Shown here piece after piece: positions 46,345 through 54,858 of a stretch of DNA of 64,000 nucleotides. Made by a program: the position numbers and the translations under genes. The notes beneath the pieces were generated by a model. That model saw only the letters and a list, made by a program, of their open reading frames with translations, did no database searches and was not told the origin of the DNA. The stretch is taken from positions 3,548,508 through 3,612,507 of the forward strand of contig NZ_LGYA01000001.1 of assembly GCF_001273755.1 (NCBI RefSeq). The letters run 5' to 3'. This DNA comes from Peribacillus butanolivorans. Its GTDB lineage: Bacteria > Bacillota > Bacilli > Bacillales > DSM-1321. Positions within the stretch are counted from its first letter, which is position 1, and every line of letters begins with the position of its first letter.

Positions 46345-46656
46345 ATGATAGGTTACCGTGTTAAAACGCTTAGAGAAGAAAAAAAGATGTCAATTAGTGA
46401 ACTCTCAGCAAAATCTGGAGTGGCAAAATCTTATATAAGCTCACTGGAAAGAAACCTTCAAACAAACCCTACTATTTTAGTTTTGGAAAAAATCGCAAGT
46501 ATCCTTTGTATAACTGTTGATGCCCTACTCTATGAACAAGTAGACCACAGCATGGATGATGAGTGGAAGGAAATCATGAAAGATATTATGGGTTCAGGAA
46601 TTTCGAAAGAGGAAATGCGCGAATTTATCGAACATAGGAAATGTACTATTCGTTAA
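46345..46656 (+). CDS. sinR: SinR-like master biofilm repressor
   Basis: A 103-residue XRE-family protein. The N-terminal helix-turn-helix (residues 1-60) contains GVAKSYISSLERNLQTNP, almost identical to B. subtilis SinR (GVAKSYLSSIERNLQTNP). The C-terminal SinI/SinR interaction region, DDEWKEIMKDIMGSGISKEE, also matches. SinR represses exopolysaccharide and amyloid operons and is inactivated by SinI. The ATG at 46345 aligns with SinR MIGQR; the track frame opens upstream at a GTG. It is divergent from cluster 2 and 33 kb from the SinI-like gene, whereas sinI and sinR are adjacent in B. subtilis. Confidence 0.92.
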   Translation: MIGYRVKTLREEKKMSISELSAKSGVAKSYISSLERNLQTNPTILVLEKIASILCITVDALLYEQVDHSMDDEWKEIMKDIMGSGISKEEMREFIEHRKCTIR

Positions 46657-46658
46657 GC

Positions 46659-46690
46659 ATGGAGAAATTATGCTAAGTTTTCTCTTTTTG
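46659..46690 (+). terminator. Probable terminator after sinR
   Basis: GAGAAA pairs with TTTTCTC around a loop of about 14 bases, followed by TTTTTG. It is weak in GC but well placed, directly after the stop. Confidence 0.5.
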
Positions 46691-46891
46691 TCTTTTTTGC
46701 TTATTAACATCGAAAAGCCCCACTAAGTATTCATGCTTCAAACTATTTCCAGAGAGGAAAAGTCGTTATATCCACTTTTCCCCTCATTATACCCTATTAG
46801 ATAGACTACTAATGGAAGCATTCAACACAGAAGTAAAAACGTATAATCTGTATTTCTTATTTTTATAATTTAGATACAAATATTTGTGACA

Positions 46892-47731
46892 TTACTTCAG
46901 CTTAAAATATTCATCCAACACCTCGAACCATATGTTATGCCCTTGATCATTGGGATGGACATTATCATTTGTTAATATATCAGCCAATCTCATATTCTCT
47001 TCTTTTAGTTTTTTTTCAATCCCTTCCATGCTATTCATATAAGTCCATTTATTTTTTTTAATAGCCCTCTCAGAAACTTTAATATAATCCACATAACTCA
47101 ACTCTAAGCTATTCTCTGTTTTACTATTGGCCACTGGATTCGGTGAAATGATTAGAATCTTTGCATTCGGTAGCTCTTTTTGAAATTTTGACATGATGTT
47201 TTTTAAATCTTTTTCCGTCTGTTCCAAACTAATCGATTGATATTGATTGTTAATCAGGGGGTTTTCAAAAATAACCAGATCAGGATTATCATGAATGACC
47301 GCATCAATTTTTTTACCTTCTAACAAATCCTTTGTTGAATACCCCTCTTGGCCATGATTGATAAAACCTAATGTTTCTAATTCATCCCTATCAGAACGTA
47401 AACTCTTCTCTAAGCGTCCTGCCCAACTATTAGAAGAATTACTTGCACCGGTTCCTGAAGTACCATTACTGCCCATGAGGGATATAATAACCTTATCTTG
47501 TGTAAGCGACTTGTAATGCAGGTAATCTATTAGTGACTGCTGTTTATTTTTTTCTGGTTTTAAACTTTGTATCAAAGCTTCCCTATCTTCTTTTTCCTTT
47601 TCTATTATTTTTTCCTCAGCTTTTTTACCCTCTATCCCCGCTGCCTGACTCATGTTTTTCCAATGAAGATGACCATAAACCAATACTACTAAACAAATTC
47701 CAGCCATAAATAATAAACCATATTTCTTCAT
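46892..47731 (-). CDS. SGNH/GDSL-family hydrolase with N-terminal anchor (YpmR-like)
   Basis: A 279-residue protein with one N-terminal membrane helix (about 5-20) and an extracellular SGNH domain. The block I segment reads ISLMGSNGTSGTGASNSS, where Ser replaces Asp in the usual GDS. Block V NDNVHPNDQGHNIWF carries the catalytic Asp-His pair. Long Lys/Glu-rich linker near 30-60. Such proteins act as esterases or deacetylases, often on polysaccharides. The ATG at 47731 has GGAGG 5 bases upstream; the frame to 47812 has none. Confidence 0.82.
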   Translation of the reverse strand: MKKYGLLFMAGICLVVLVYGHLHWKNMSQAAGIEGKKAEEKIIEKEKEDREALIQSLKPEKNKQQSLIDYLHYKSLTQDKVIISLMGSNGTSGTGASNSSNSWAGRLEKSLRSDRDELETLGFINHGQEGYSTKDLLEGKKIDAVIHDNPDLVIFENPLINNQYQSISLEQTEKDLKNIMSKFQKELPNAKILIISPNPVANSKTENSLELSYVDYIKVSERAIKKNKWTYMNSMEGIEKKLKEENMRLADILTNDNVHPNDQGHNIWFEVLDEYFKLK

Positions 47732-47970
47732 CTTTACCTCCAAATTTTTGAACGTTACGGACTGACATGGAAGTCTTAGCATTAGAATTCTTTCTATGAG
47801 CACTCTTAACAAGCAGTATTATTCTTTAGCGGCTTGTGATTTTCTATTTTTATCTGTTTTTCTCTTATTAATTATACCTATCATACTAACAGCAATAAAG
47901 GATGATTTTCCAAATAATTCCGACATCACTCGACTTTAATAATCAATAAATTATACCTATATTTTATATT

Positions 47971-47997
47971 AAAAAAAATCCAGCATTTCTGCTGGAT
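47971..47997 (-). terminator. Terminator after the 74-residue gene
   Basis: On the minus strand, ATCCAGCAGAAATGCTGGAT forms a 7-8 bp stem with eight Ts after it, 14 bases beyond the stop codon. Confidence 0.9.
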
Positions 47998-48011
47998 ACT
48001 CTAAAGTACAA

Positions 48012-48236
48012 TCACTTAACCAAATTCAATACTTCTAGAACTCTACCATCTGAATTATAGTTAAAAGTGACCGTCTTATCATCATGAATGTGATAGGTTA
48101 AACCAAAAAACTCTCCGGTCTCTGGAAATCTTTGAATAAAATCATCAAGTTGTTCAGAATTTAGTCTAACTACCATAGGCTTCTTTCTACTATTTAGAGA
48201 ATCTTCTTCCCTCTCCATTAATATCTCTGTACCCAT
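48012..48236 (-). CDS. Small hypothetical protein, 74 residues
   Basis: An acidic, soluble protein with no membrane segment. It starts MGTEILMEREEDSLNSRKKP and contains 'GLTYHIHDDKTVTFNYNSDGR' with alternating polar and hydrophobic residues, suggesting a small beta-rich fold. AAAGGAG lies 6 bases before the ATG and a terminator follows, so it is a complete monocistronic gene. I do not recognise the family. Confidence 0.65.
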   Translation of the reverse strand: MGTEILMEREEDSLNSRKKPMVVRLNSEQLDDFIQRFPETGEFFGLTYHIHDDKTVTFNYNSDGRVLEVLNLVK

Positions 48237-48484
48237 AATTAACTCCTTTAATCTCTATCATTTTCCCATCATAATATACCTTATTAACTGGTAAATAAAA
48301 GGTCCTTAATTAAAATTTCACATTAATGATACGAACTCTTAACAACCACCCCGAATATCTGACAAAGTTACCATACTTTCCAAGGAGAATAATTGGTTTC
48401 CATTGGAGCTGCACGATAAAGATAACACTTTCAACATTTCATTTCTTATTTCCAAAGAGACCATTTCTATGAAGAGGCATGGCA

Positions 48485-48609
48485 ATAATAATCTAAATTC
48501 CTTCTCAAACAGCGAGCTTCGCCATGGCTATGCTCTCGATTACGTGCTCTTGCTCCATCATCATCATCGAAGAAAAAGGTAAAATACGGTAGTGAATATC
48601 AATCATCAT
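48485..48609 (-). pseudogene. Decayed N-terminus of a YwqE/CpsB-type phosphatase gene
   Basis: On the minus strand the frame MIDIHYRILPF then, after a frameshift, 'DDGA' and IESIAMAKLAV follows the start of PHP phosphatases (IDIHCHILPGVDDG...ESIAMAKKAV). A stop follows soon after. AAGAGG precedes the ATG. Only about 40 codons remain. It is a remnant of an additional copy related to the intact gene at 43494-44264. Confidence 0.65.
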
Positions 48610-48850
48610 TTAAACCTCTTCTCCTCTTCGTAAGTCTATTCTCTTATTTATTTACCTAAATATAACACTTTTATTAATTTTTACAAATTTAATTAAGTAT
48701 ATTCTGAATATAAAGTGACCTCCATCCTAATTTTTTGTTTCTATAATAATTTTACGGACTAACTATTAGTCAATATTACTTAGATTCATAGTGATCACTT
48801 ATTTTGTATTTCTAATTTTTATAGATTGTTCTCTATAACTTTAGTAAAAT

Positions 48851-48869
48851 GAGAATGATAATTACTATC
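48851..48869 (+). promoter_or_regulatory. Fur-like box before the MFS exporter
   Basis: GAGAATGATAATTACTATC matches the 19-bp Fur consensus (GATAATGATAATCATTATC) at 16 positions. It lies 21 bases upstream of the start codon, overlapping the probable promoter region. Iron-responsive control is inferred. Confidence 0.65.
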
Positions 48870-48889
48870 AATTAAGGAGAATAACTATT

Positions 48890-50065
48890 ATGGGTGTACC
48901 CTTGTTAAAAGAAGAACTTCCGGTTTCTAATAAAATCTGGACGCGTGATTTTATTATGATTTTCTTAGCTAACTTCTTTGTTTTTTTATCCTTTCAAATG
49001 ACTTCCCCGACCCTCCCGCTTTTTGTAAAAGAGCTTGGTGGAAATGAACGGTATATTGGGTTGGTTGCTGGGATGTTTCTATTTTCTGCTCTGATTGTCC
49101 GCCCCTTTGCTGGACAGGACTTGGAAACAAAAGGAAGACGTTTTGTTTTCCTGTTCGGTCTAGCCTTTTTGGCTGTAGCGATTGGGTCGTTTGGATTTAT
49201 GATAAGTATTTTCCTGCTTTGTGCAATGAGGGTTGTCCAAGGGATTGGCTGGGGATATACGACCACCGCATCAGGTACAATTGCTACCGATCTTATTCCA
49301 GCAAAGCGCCGTGGTGAGGGAATGGGATACTTCACTTTATCGGGAAATTTGGCGATGGCTTTTGGACCTTCATTTGGACTTTTCTTAGCGGATGTGTTAA
49401 CGTTTCAACAGTTGTTTCTGTTTTGCGGTGCATTAAGTCTAGCCGCTTGGATCATGGCTTCGACTATTTCCTATAAGAAAGTAGAACACCCTTCTGTTCC
49501 CGCTAAAACTAAAAGGTTTGACATATATGAAAAAAGCGCTGTTGCGCCGTCCATTCTTGTTTTTTTCATTACGGTATCTTTTGGTGGGATTGCCACCTTC
49601 TTACCACTTTATACAATGGAAAAAGGCCTGACTGGTATTCAAGTTTACTTTTTTCTTTACGCATTAGCTCTTATTTTCACACGAATGTTCGCTGGTAAAA
49701 TCTATGATCGAAAAGGACATCAAGCCGTCTTCATTCCAGCTACCCTTTTTATCGTAGCGGCAATGCTACTTCTTGCCTGGATGCCAAGTAACATGATTCT
49801 GTATATTGCAGCCATTTTTTACGGCATTGGATTTGGTGCTGTCCAACCAGCTCTTCAAGCTTGGTCTCTTGAACAAGCAGCTCGTAATCGAAAAGGAATG
49901 GCTAATGCCACTTTCTATTCCTTCTTTGATCTTGGAATCGGTTTCGGTGCCATCCTCTTTGGACAAATCGGCTATCTGTTTGGCTATAAAAGTATTTACA
50001 TAATGGCAGCAATCTCAGTTCTGATCTCCATTTTGGCTTACCTAGTGATTTTGAAAAAAAAATGA
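48890..50065 (+). CDS. MFS transporter, probable drug/siderophore exporter
   Basis: A 391-residue, 12-helix major facilitator. Loop 2-3 motif (AGQDLETKGRR) and 'RVVQGIGWGYTTTASGTIAT' in helix 5 (motif C region) place it in the proton-driven exporter branch. AAGGAG lies 8 bases before the ATG. The Fur-like box immediately upstream suggests it is switched on when iron is scarce, so export of a siderophore or similar metallophore is a reasonable guess. No biosynthesis genes are adjacent. Confidence 0.88.
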   Translation: MGVPLLKEELPVSNKIWTRDFIMIFLANFFVFLSFQMTSPTLPLFVKELGGNERYIGLVAGMFLFSALIVRPFAGQDLETKGRRFVFLFGLAFLAVAIGSFGFMISIFLLCAMRVVQGIGWGYTTTASGTIATDLIPAKRRGEGMGYFTLSGNLAMAFGPSFGLFLADVLTFQQLFLFCGALSLAAWIMASTISYKKVEHPSVPAKTKRFDIYEKSAVAPSILVFFITVSFGGIATFLPLYTMEKGLTGIQVYFFLYALALIFTRMFAGKIYDRKGHQAVFIPATLFIVAAMLLLAWMPSNMILYIAAIFYGIGFGAVQPALQAWSLEQAARNRKGMANATFYSFFDLGIGFGAILFGQIGYLFGYKSIYIMAAISVLISILAYLVILKKK

Positions 50066-50152
50066 AGTAATTCTATGGATCATTTCTAAAATCTAAAAAT
50101 CTTTCCACATTAACCGATAATATTTGTAGGGTACAATTTGGGGGGAATTCAC

Positions 50153-50308
50153 ATGAAAAAGTTTTGGCATACATTTAATATACGCTATTATGAAATCCTT
50201 TTTAGGGATTGTTTAAATGATAAAATGAAATGTGAATTTCAAAGAAAAATAGCTTATCATAAATATAAACTGGGTGAATTAAATTATGAATGCAGAAAAA
50301 CATCCTGA
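50153..50308 (+). CDS. Small hypothetical protein, 51 residues
   Basis: A basic ORF starting MKKFWHTFNIRYYEILFRDC and ending YECRKTS, rich in aromatic residues and Lys/Arg, with no membrane helix. A G-rich site (GGGGGG) lies about 7 bases before the ATG and a terminator follows. The last half and the terminator recur as a diverged copy at 52567-52700. No family recognised, although such short Bacillus proteins are common. Confidence 0.5.
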   Translation: MKKFWHTFNIRYYEILFRDCLNDKMKCEFQRKIAYHKYKLGELNYECRKTS

Positions 50309-50326
50309 TAGATTAAGGAAGTTTAG

Positions 50327-50353
50327 GCCGTTCCATTTGGGCGGCTTTTTTCA
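50327..50353 (+). terminator. Terminator after the 51-residue ORF
   Basis: GGCCG pairs with CGGC(T) around TTCCATTTGGG, followed by six Ts. A near-identical hairpin is at 52648-52676. Confidence 0.7.
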
Positions 50354-50545
50354 TGCAATGAAGAGATAGTGCATCTACCCCTACCTACTTCCTAATACAC
50401 TAGGCCATGAATTCTTATCAGGTAAAGTTTTTTTTGATTCTATGTAAAGTTTGTAATGAATCTATGTGTATTTCGTAATTTTGTCGGAATCCTTGTTCGT
50501 TTCGTGGCTTTTAGTAGTATGATTGAAAAAAAGGGGGTTCTTGGG

Positions 50546-50737
50546 ATGAATTTTTCGAAGTATATTGTCAAATTATTTTCAATTATACAAAAGGAAATAC
50601 CAGTAACTCATAATAAATGTCACGTCTGTGACGGAACAGGTGCCTATGATATATATACGGACTGTCTTACGTGTAATGGAAAAGGGCTAATAAGTAAAAT
50701 GGAGTATCATAGGATGATTGAGGAAGGTGAAATTTAA
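50546..50737 (+). CDS. Small double-CxxC zinc-finger-like protein
   Basis: A 63-residue protein with two CxxCxGxG-type motifs: CHVCDGTGAY and CLTCNGKG, as in one DnaJ zinc-binding unit. It is preceded by an amphipathic N-terminal stretch, with no J-domain. AGGGGG lies about 9 bases before the ATG at 50546; the frame reaches 50456 but without a ribosome site. Similar tiny proteins occur in Bacillus with unknown roles. Its stop overlaps the start of the next ORF by one base. Confidence 0.6.
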   Translation: MNFSKYIVKLFSIIQKEIPVTHNKCHVCDGTGAYDIYTDCLTCNGKGLISKMEYHRMIEEGEI

Positions 50738-50928
50738 TGGTTTCGTATAGGAAGAAACTTCGCGACAACTCTAATTCACCGACAGCTATCAATCTCAGTT
50801 ATACTAACGAAATATGTGATATATGGAAGAACAATCCTTATTACTTAGTTTATTGTGAAGATCCATTCGGTAATATTATAGAACTTTATAGTCGAAGTAC
50901 TGAAATGATGTATACAAATAAAGAGTAA
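50737..50928 (+). pseudogene. C-terminal fragment of a VOC/glyoxalase-family protein
   Basis: A 63-codon frame whose second half, YYLVYCEDPFGNIIELYSRS, is the conserved end of VOC-family proteins (the Glu of IIELY is a metal ligand). The N-terminal two-thirds of the fold are missing, so it cannot form a normal VOC domain. The frame may be translated, being coupled to the previous gene, but I regard it as a remnant. Confidence 0.55.
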
Positions 50929-50945
50929 TGGTATATAAAAGTATT

Positions 50946-51122
50946 GGCATTTTTTAAGCTACCGAATTAGTTCTCGGAGGCTTTTTATTTATGTTTCGAC
51001 TTTCCTTAACACCATCACAACTAATATGGTTGCAAATAATAAAGAAACAACTTCATCATTCTACCTCTCCACTTTCATCCCGCTCCCAAAGTTTACTTCA
51101 ATAGAACACTCCCAGCTACTTA
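50946..51122. other. Intergenic stretch with duplicated sequence
   Basis: CTCCCAAAGTTTACTTCAAT to CAGCTACTTAAAAAAA (about 51084-51126) aligns with 52719-52765, downstream of the subtilisin gene. The hairpin AAGC..CGA..TCGGAGGCTTTTT near 50957-50985 resembles the subtilisin terminator. No gene. Confidence 0.5.
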
Positions 51123-51124
51123 AA

Positions 51125-51240
51125 AAAATCGGCATAGATCTACAAGTTTTTTCCGGCTTTTTGCTTAGGAATTTTGACTGTGAATTTGCCTTTACTCGTT
51201 GATTTGGTAGAGCCTATGACATCAACTATTGGATCACGGA
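51125..51240 (-). pseudogene. Decayed fragment of a subtilisin Ig-like C-terminal module
   Basis: Minus-strand reading gives VIGSTKSTSKGKFTVKIPKQ then KAGKNL followed by a stop. This is clearly the final module of the intact protease at 52811-54685 (VIGSAKATSKGTYSVKIPKQ). Only about 35 codons are recognisable; the rest has decayed. It marks a lost paralogue or a duplicated 3' end. Confidence 0.75.
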
Positions 51241-51766
51241 TTTCAAATTCTGCTATGCAGTACAGTCATTATTAACCTTCTTATTGAATGTAGAGATCCC
51301 TTCCTTATCATCAACCATAATTATGACAACAAGACTATACATCCTTTTGGTTAAGCAATTCATTGTTCGTATTCCTTGCTAATCTTTCTAACTACCAAAG
51401 TATCCCCAGTTTGGAGATTCTCAAGAAGTTTATTAAACTCCCCCCTATTATTTTTCTGCCACTTGCTCTTAACACTAAATTGGATTATACTATATGGTAA
51501 TATTTAACTATAATGTTATTTTATTAAATTTAGAGGAGATAAAATAGTTTCAAATTTACATTTAATAAAGTGCAACTTATTTATTATTAACATAGAGAAT
51601 TTATCTTTATTATTTGACTTTATTCCTGTAGACATATTGAATTTCATTTGTATGTAACAGGGTGAAAAGGATCAATAAATTTTATATTTTTTAAGACGCA
51701 CATTTACAACCTTGAGTAATATTATGGGCTAATATACTAGGAGTTTTTTAGGGGGGGATGATGTGA
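51241..51766. other. Intergenic region upstream of the deacetylase
   Basis: AT-rich with no supported ORF. It should contain the promoter of the deacetylase gene, but I see no decisive -35/-10 pair. Confidence 0.4.
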
Positions 51767-52477
51767 GTGTTAAAAAAAGTTAGCCTATTATTTCTTTTAC
51801 TCGTACTTGTATGTAGTATTGGGGTTTTTTCTTCTGCATCTGCAGCAGAAGATAAAACAAGTAAGGTTGTCTATTTAACGTTTGACGATGGTCCGAATCA
51901 GTACACGCCAACAGTTTTAGATATCTTAAAAAAGAAAAAAGCAAAAGCGACCTTTTTTATGATTGAAGGAAATATTAAACGTAATCCAAAAACCGTAAAT
52001 CGAATGATTAAAGAGGGAAATTATCCTGGGTTACATAGTGTTTCCCATGATAAAAAAAAATTATATAGAGGGAGTTCAAGTAATGTCGCAATCGAAATGG
52101 AGAAGACAAGACAAACGTTATTAAAGGTTTCAAAGTTTGACAGTAAGCTGACTAGAGTTCCATACGGTAGCAAACCCTATATGACAAAACCGTTTCGAGA
52201 TACCTTAGCCAAAAAGGGGTTCAAAATGTGGGATTGGAATATTGATACACTAGATTGGAAGTATAATAAAACAAACCCTAGCAAGATAACGTCTAACGTT
52301 AAAGCAGGTTTGAAAGGAAAAAAAGGTCCAATCGTCATTCTTTTCCACGATTCAAAAGGAACCGCACAACAGCTTCCGGAGATTATTGACTATCTAAGAT
52401 CACAAGGGTATAAGGTAGAGGTTTACAATCCAAAAAACCATATTGTCATGAATTTTTGGGAAGATAAAAGATTCTAG
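51767..52477 (+). CDS. Secreted polysaccharide deacetylase (NodB family)
   Basis: A 236-residue protein with a signal peptide (about 1-27, LLFLLLVLVCSIGVFSSASA, cleavage after ASA). The NodB domain follows: YLTFDDGP (motif 1, catalytic Asp), GLHSVSHD (motif 2, metal-binding His pair), RVPYGS (motif 3), 'WDWNIDTLDW' (motif 4) and ILFHDS (motif 5). All catalytic positions look intact. Likely substrates are peptidoglycan GlcNAc/MurNAc or the exopolysaccharide. Start is GTG, with a G-rich site (AGGGGGGGA) upstream. It sits between duplicated fragments, which suggests insertion or rearrangement around it. Confidence 0.9.
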   Translation: MLKKVSLLFLLLVLVCSIGVFSSASAAEDKTSKVVYLTFDDGPNQYTPTVLDILKKKKAKATFFMIEGNIKRNPKTVNRMIKEGNYPGLHSVSHDKKKLYRGSSSNVAIEMEKTRQTLLKVSKFDSKLTRVPYGSKPYMTKPFRDTLAKKGFKMWDWNIDTLDWKYNKTNPSKITSNVKAGLKGKKGPIVILFHDSKGTAQQLPEIIDYLRSQGYKVEVYNPKNHIVMNFWEDKRF

Positions 52478-52566
52478 GATACCAAAAAAATCGAACACTA
52501 ACATACATTGATGTTATATGAGAGTGCTAACCAAAGGTATCTAACGACCTAGGGTAGCAGATTTCT

Positions 52567-52700
52567 GAATTTCAAAGAAAAATAGCTTACCATAAATGTA
52601 AACTGGTTGATTTAAATAATTCACAAACTTCCTGATAGATTAAGGAAGTTAGACCGCTCCATTTGGGCGGCTTTTTTCATGCAATGAAGAGGTAGTTCCT
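52567..52700 (+). pseudogene. Diverged copy of the 51-residue ORF 3' half and its terminator
   Basis: GAATTTCAAAGAAAAATAGC to TTTCATGCAATGAAGAG aligns with 50232-50370. The ORF start is missing and the frame is changed by substitutions. The hairpin CCGCTCCATTTGGGCGG with six Ts (52648-52676) is retained, and may now terminate the deacetylase transcript. Confidence 0.7.
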
Positions 52701-52760
52701 ATACCCCTACTTCCACACCCCTCTCAAAGTATAATTCACTAGAAAACTACCGGCTACATA

Positions 52761-52797
52761 AAAAAAAGCCTCCGATAATCGCTCAGAGGCTTTTTTC
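52761..52797 (-). terminator. Terminator of the subtilisin gene
   Basis: On the minus strand, AGCCTCTGAGCGATTATCGG then AGGCTTTTTTT. The stem GCCTCTGAG/CTCCGAGGC-like arms, with a T-run, lie 14 bases after the stop codon. It may act in both directions. Confidence 0.8.
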
Positions 52798-52810
52798 ATT
52801 CATGTTCTGA

Positions 52811-54685
52811 TCACTTTTTAACAGTAACTTTCCTTGACGCACTTACGTTTTTCGCTTTATCTTTGGCATAGATATATAGGTTTTTCCCTGCTTTTTGCTT
52901 AGGGATTTTGACCGAGTATGTGCCTTTACTCGTTGCTTTGGCAGAGCCGATGACTTTTTTAGATGCTTTTACGTATACAGTGGAGTTGGCTTCTGCTTTG
53001 CCGGTTACTTTTGTCGTTTTTGTTGTTACTGTATTGACTGACGGTATACTGGGTGCTGTTTTGTCTGCGACGGTGACTTGTTTGACCGAGCTCGTATTTC
53101 CTGCCTTGTCGGTTGCTGTTACGGATAGAACTTTACCGGCCTTTTGTTTTTTTGTCATCGTAACGGTGAACTTCCCTGAGCTATTGGACTTTGCTTTTCC
53201 AAGCGCAGTGCTGCCCATTTTGACAGTAACGGTAGAGCCTGCTTCCGCTTTGCCAGTTACTTTTGTCGTATTGTCACCGACACTATTTACAGTCGGTTTC
53301 GTAGGTGCTGTTTTATCTTCTACCTTAACTGAAACAGGAACACTTTTATTTCCCGCATTATCGACAACTCTAGTATAGATAGTCGTGCCAGCTGTCTGTT
53401 TAGCGATTGTCGCTGAAAACGTCTTTTCCCCGTTAATCTTCACTGTGGCGAGTGTTTTTTCATTGGTATAAATGGAAAGGGTGCCTGTTTTGAAATCACT
53501 TGGAATTTTCCCTTTGATCAACGTATCCTTATCAGAAATCGGCGTCACAGTTGGCCTGGTCAGCGTCTTCATTTCAAGCGCTTTTTTGGCATTCACCCGT
53601 CCATTTCCATAGTATATGTCTTTCCCTTTTGTACCTAGGTCAATAGCTGAATCATAGAGACGGTATTCCACCTCATATTTAGTGAGTTTTGGCTCATTGG
53701 ACCAAATCAGTGCTGCTACACCGGCCACCATAGGCGTAGCCATTGATGTTCCACTCATCCAGCCATATCTATCACCAGGTAAAGTAGAAAGAATATAGTC
53801 GCCAGGGGCGGCAATATCGACTGTTGAATGATAGTTGGAATAACTAGTACGCTTATCTTTTGAATCGGTAGCGGCCACAGAAATGACATGACTGAATGCA
53901 GCTGGATACACGCGCTGTACACTTTTCCCCATATCTCCTTCATTTCCGGCAGCTGCGACAATCAATAAGCCTTTACTATAAGCCTCTTGGACAGCCTTGT
54001 TTAATGCTTCCGAATAACGGGTGTCGCCTAGACTCATATTAATAATGTCTGCCCCTTGCTGAACGGCATAATGAATAGCCTCGATGATATCAGCCGTATC
54101 GGCATATTCGCCTTTAAAAACGTTAATCGGCATAATTTTAATGTTTGGTGCAACACCTGTTCCACCTAAGTCATTGTTGGCAGAACCTGCGATGATTCCT
54201 GCAATATGTGTTCCATGTTCCCCTACTGGTACAATATTCTTCCGATTGCGTACCGCATCATAGGGATGGTCGATTTTCCCTTTTAAATCTTCGTGATTAC
54301 GATCAATTCCATCATCAATGATGGCCACGACCATTTCTTTTGAGCCCATGGATTTTGTCCATGCAGCTTGTGTACCAAGTGTTTTGTGATGCCACTGGTC
54401 TATGTAGGCTGGATCGTTCGGGCTTTCCATCTTCTTAAAAAGATAGTTAGGCTCTGCATATTCTACATTCTTCTGATCTTCTAGTTCCTCGATAAGATTG
54501 TCGGTTGTTTCCCCTTTAGGAACGTCGACCGTCTCTATTAAATCTCTGATTGGCTCATTGTTCGTCTCTTTATATTTGACAAGAACACCGTCAGTTTGTG
54601 GACTCTCTGCAGCTTCTGGCTGGTAGCTTGGTAGAATCATAAGTATTAATATAACTGAAAGGCTCAACTGAATGAATTTGTGCAT
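52811..54685 (-). CDS. Secreted subtilisin-like serine protease with C-terminal Ig-like modules
   Basis: A 624-residue S8 protease. Signal peptide about 1-25; inhibitor-I9-type propeptide about 30-90 (GVLVKYKE...VEYAEPNYLF). The catalytic triad is Asp124 (AIIDDGID), His160 (GEHGTHIAG) and Ser314 (SGTSMATP), with oxyanion Asn248 (AAAGNEG). After residue 375 come three Ig-like (Big-type) modules of about 80 residues, each with 'KTTKVTGKAEA.STV.VK' and 'DKAGN' motifs. Architecture is like minor extracellular wall-associated proteases. It probably degrades proteins at the cell surface. A decayed copy of its last module is at 51125-51240. Confidence 0.94.
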   Translation of the reverse strand: MHKFIQLSLSVILILMILPSYQPEAAESPQTDGVLVKYKETNNEPIRDLIETVDVPKGETTDNLIEELEDQKNVEYAEPNYLFKKMESPNDPAYIDQWHHKTLGTQAAWTKSMGSKEMVVAIIDDGIDRNHEDLKGKIDHPYDAVRNRKNIVPVGEHGTHIAGIIAGSANNDLGGTGVAPNIKIMPINVFKGEYADTADIIEAIHYAVQQGADIINMSLGDTRYSEALNKAVQEAYSKGLLIVAAAGNEGDMGKSVQRVYPAAFSHVISVAATDSKDKRTSYSNYHSTVDIAAPGDYILSTLPGDRYGWMSGTSMATPMVAGVAALIWSNEPKLTKYEVEYRLYDSAIDLGTKGKDIYYGNGRVNAKKALEMKTLTRPTVTPISDKDTLIKGKIPSDFKTGTLSIYTNEKTLATVKINGEKTFSATIAKQTAGTTIYTRVVDNAGNKSVPVSVKVEDKTAPTKPTVNSVGDNTTKVTGKAEAGSTVTVKMGSTALGKAKSNSSGKFTVTMTKKQKAGKVLSVTATDKAGNTSSVKQVTVADKTAPSIPSVNTVTTKTTKVTGKAEANSTVYVKASKKVIGSAKATSKGTYSVKIPKQKAGKNLYIYAKDKAKNVSASRKVTVKK

Positions 54686-54834
54686 AAAATCACTCCAAAA
54701 GTATGATTAAGAATAGATATGGATGAGGTTTGATACTTGAACCAACTCTACTATTATTCCTAATTAGATTGTATACCTAGTGATTTAGATTTACTAACCT
54801 TTTCATCTAGTTAAAATAGCTCATTTCTAGCAAA

Positions 54835-54858
54835 ACAAAAAACCGCTATATGCGGTTT
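54835..54858 (-). terminator. Terminator of liv operon copy 1
   Basis: On the minus strand AACCGC-ATATA-GCGGTT with a T-run. It starts within the livF stop codon. The equivalent for copy 2 is at 60077-60104. Confidence 0.85.

Noticed and set aside
48826..48836. Exact GTTCTCT heptamer upstream of the MFS gene as a SinR site
   Set aside because: A single 7-mer is expected by chance many times in 64 kb, and nothing else links this gene to matrix control.
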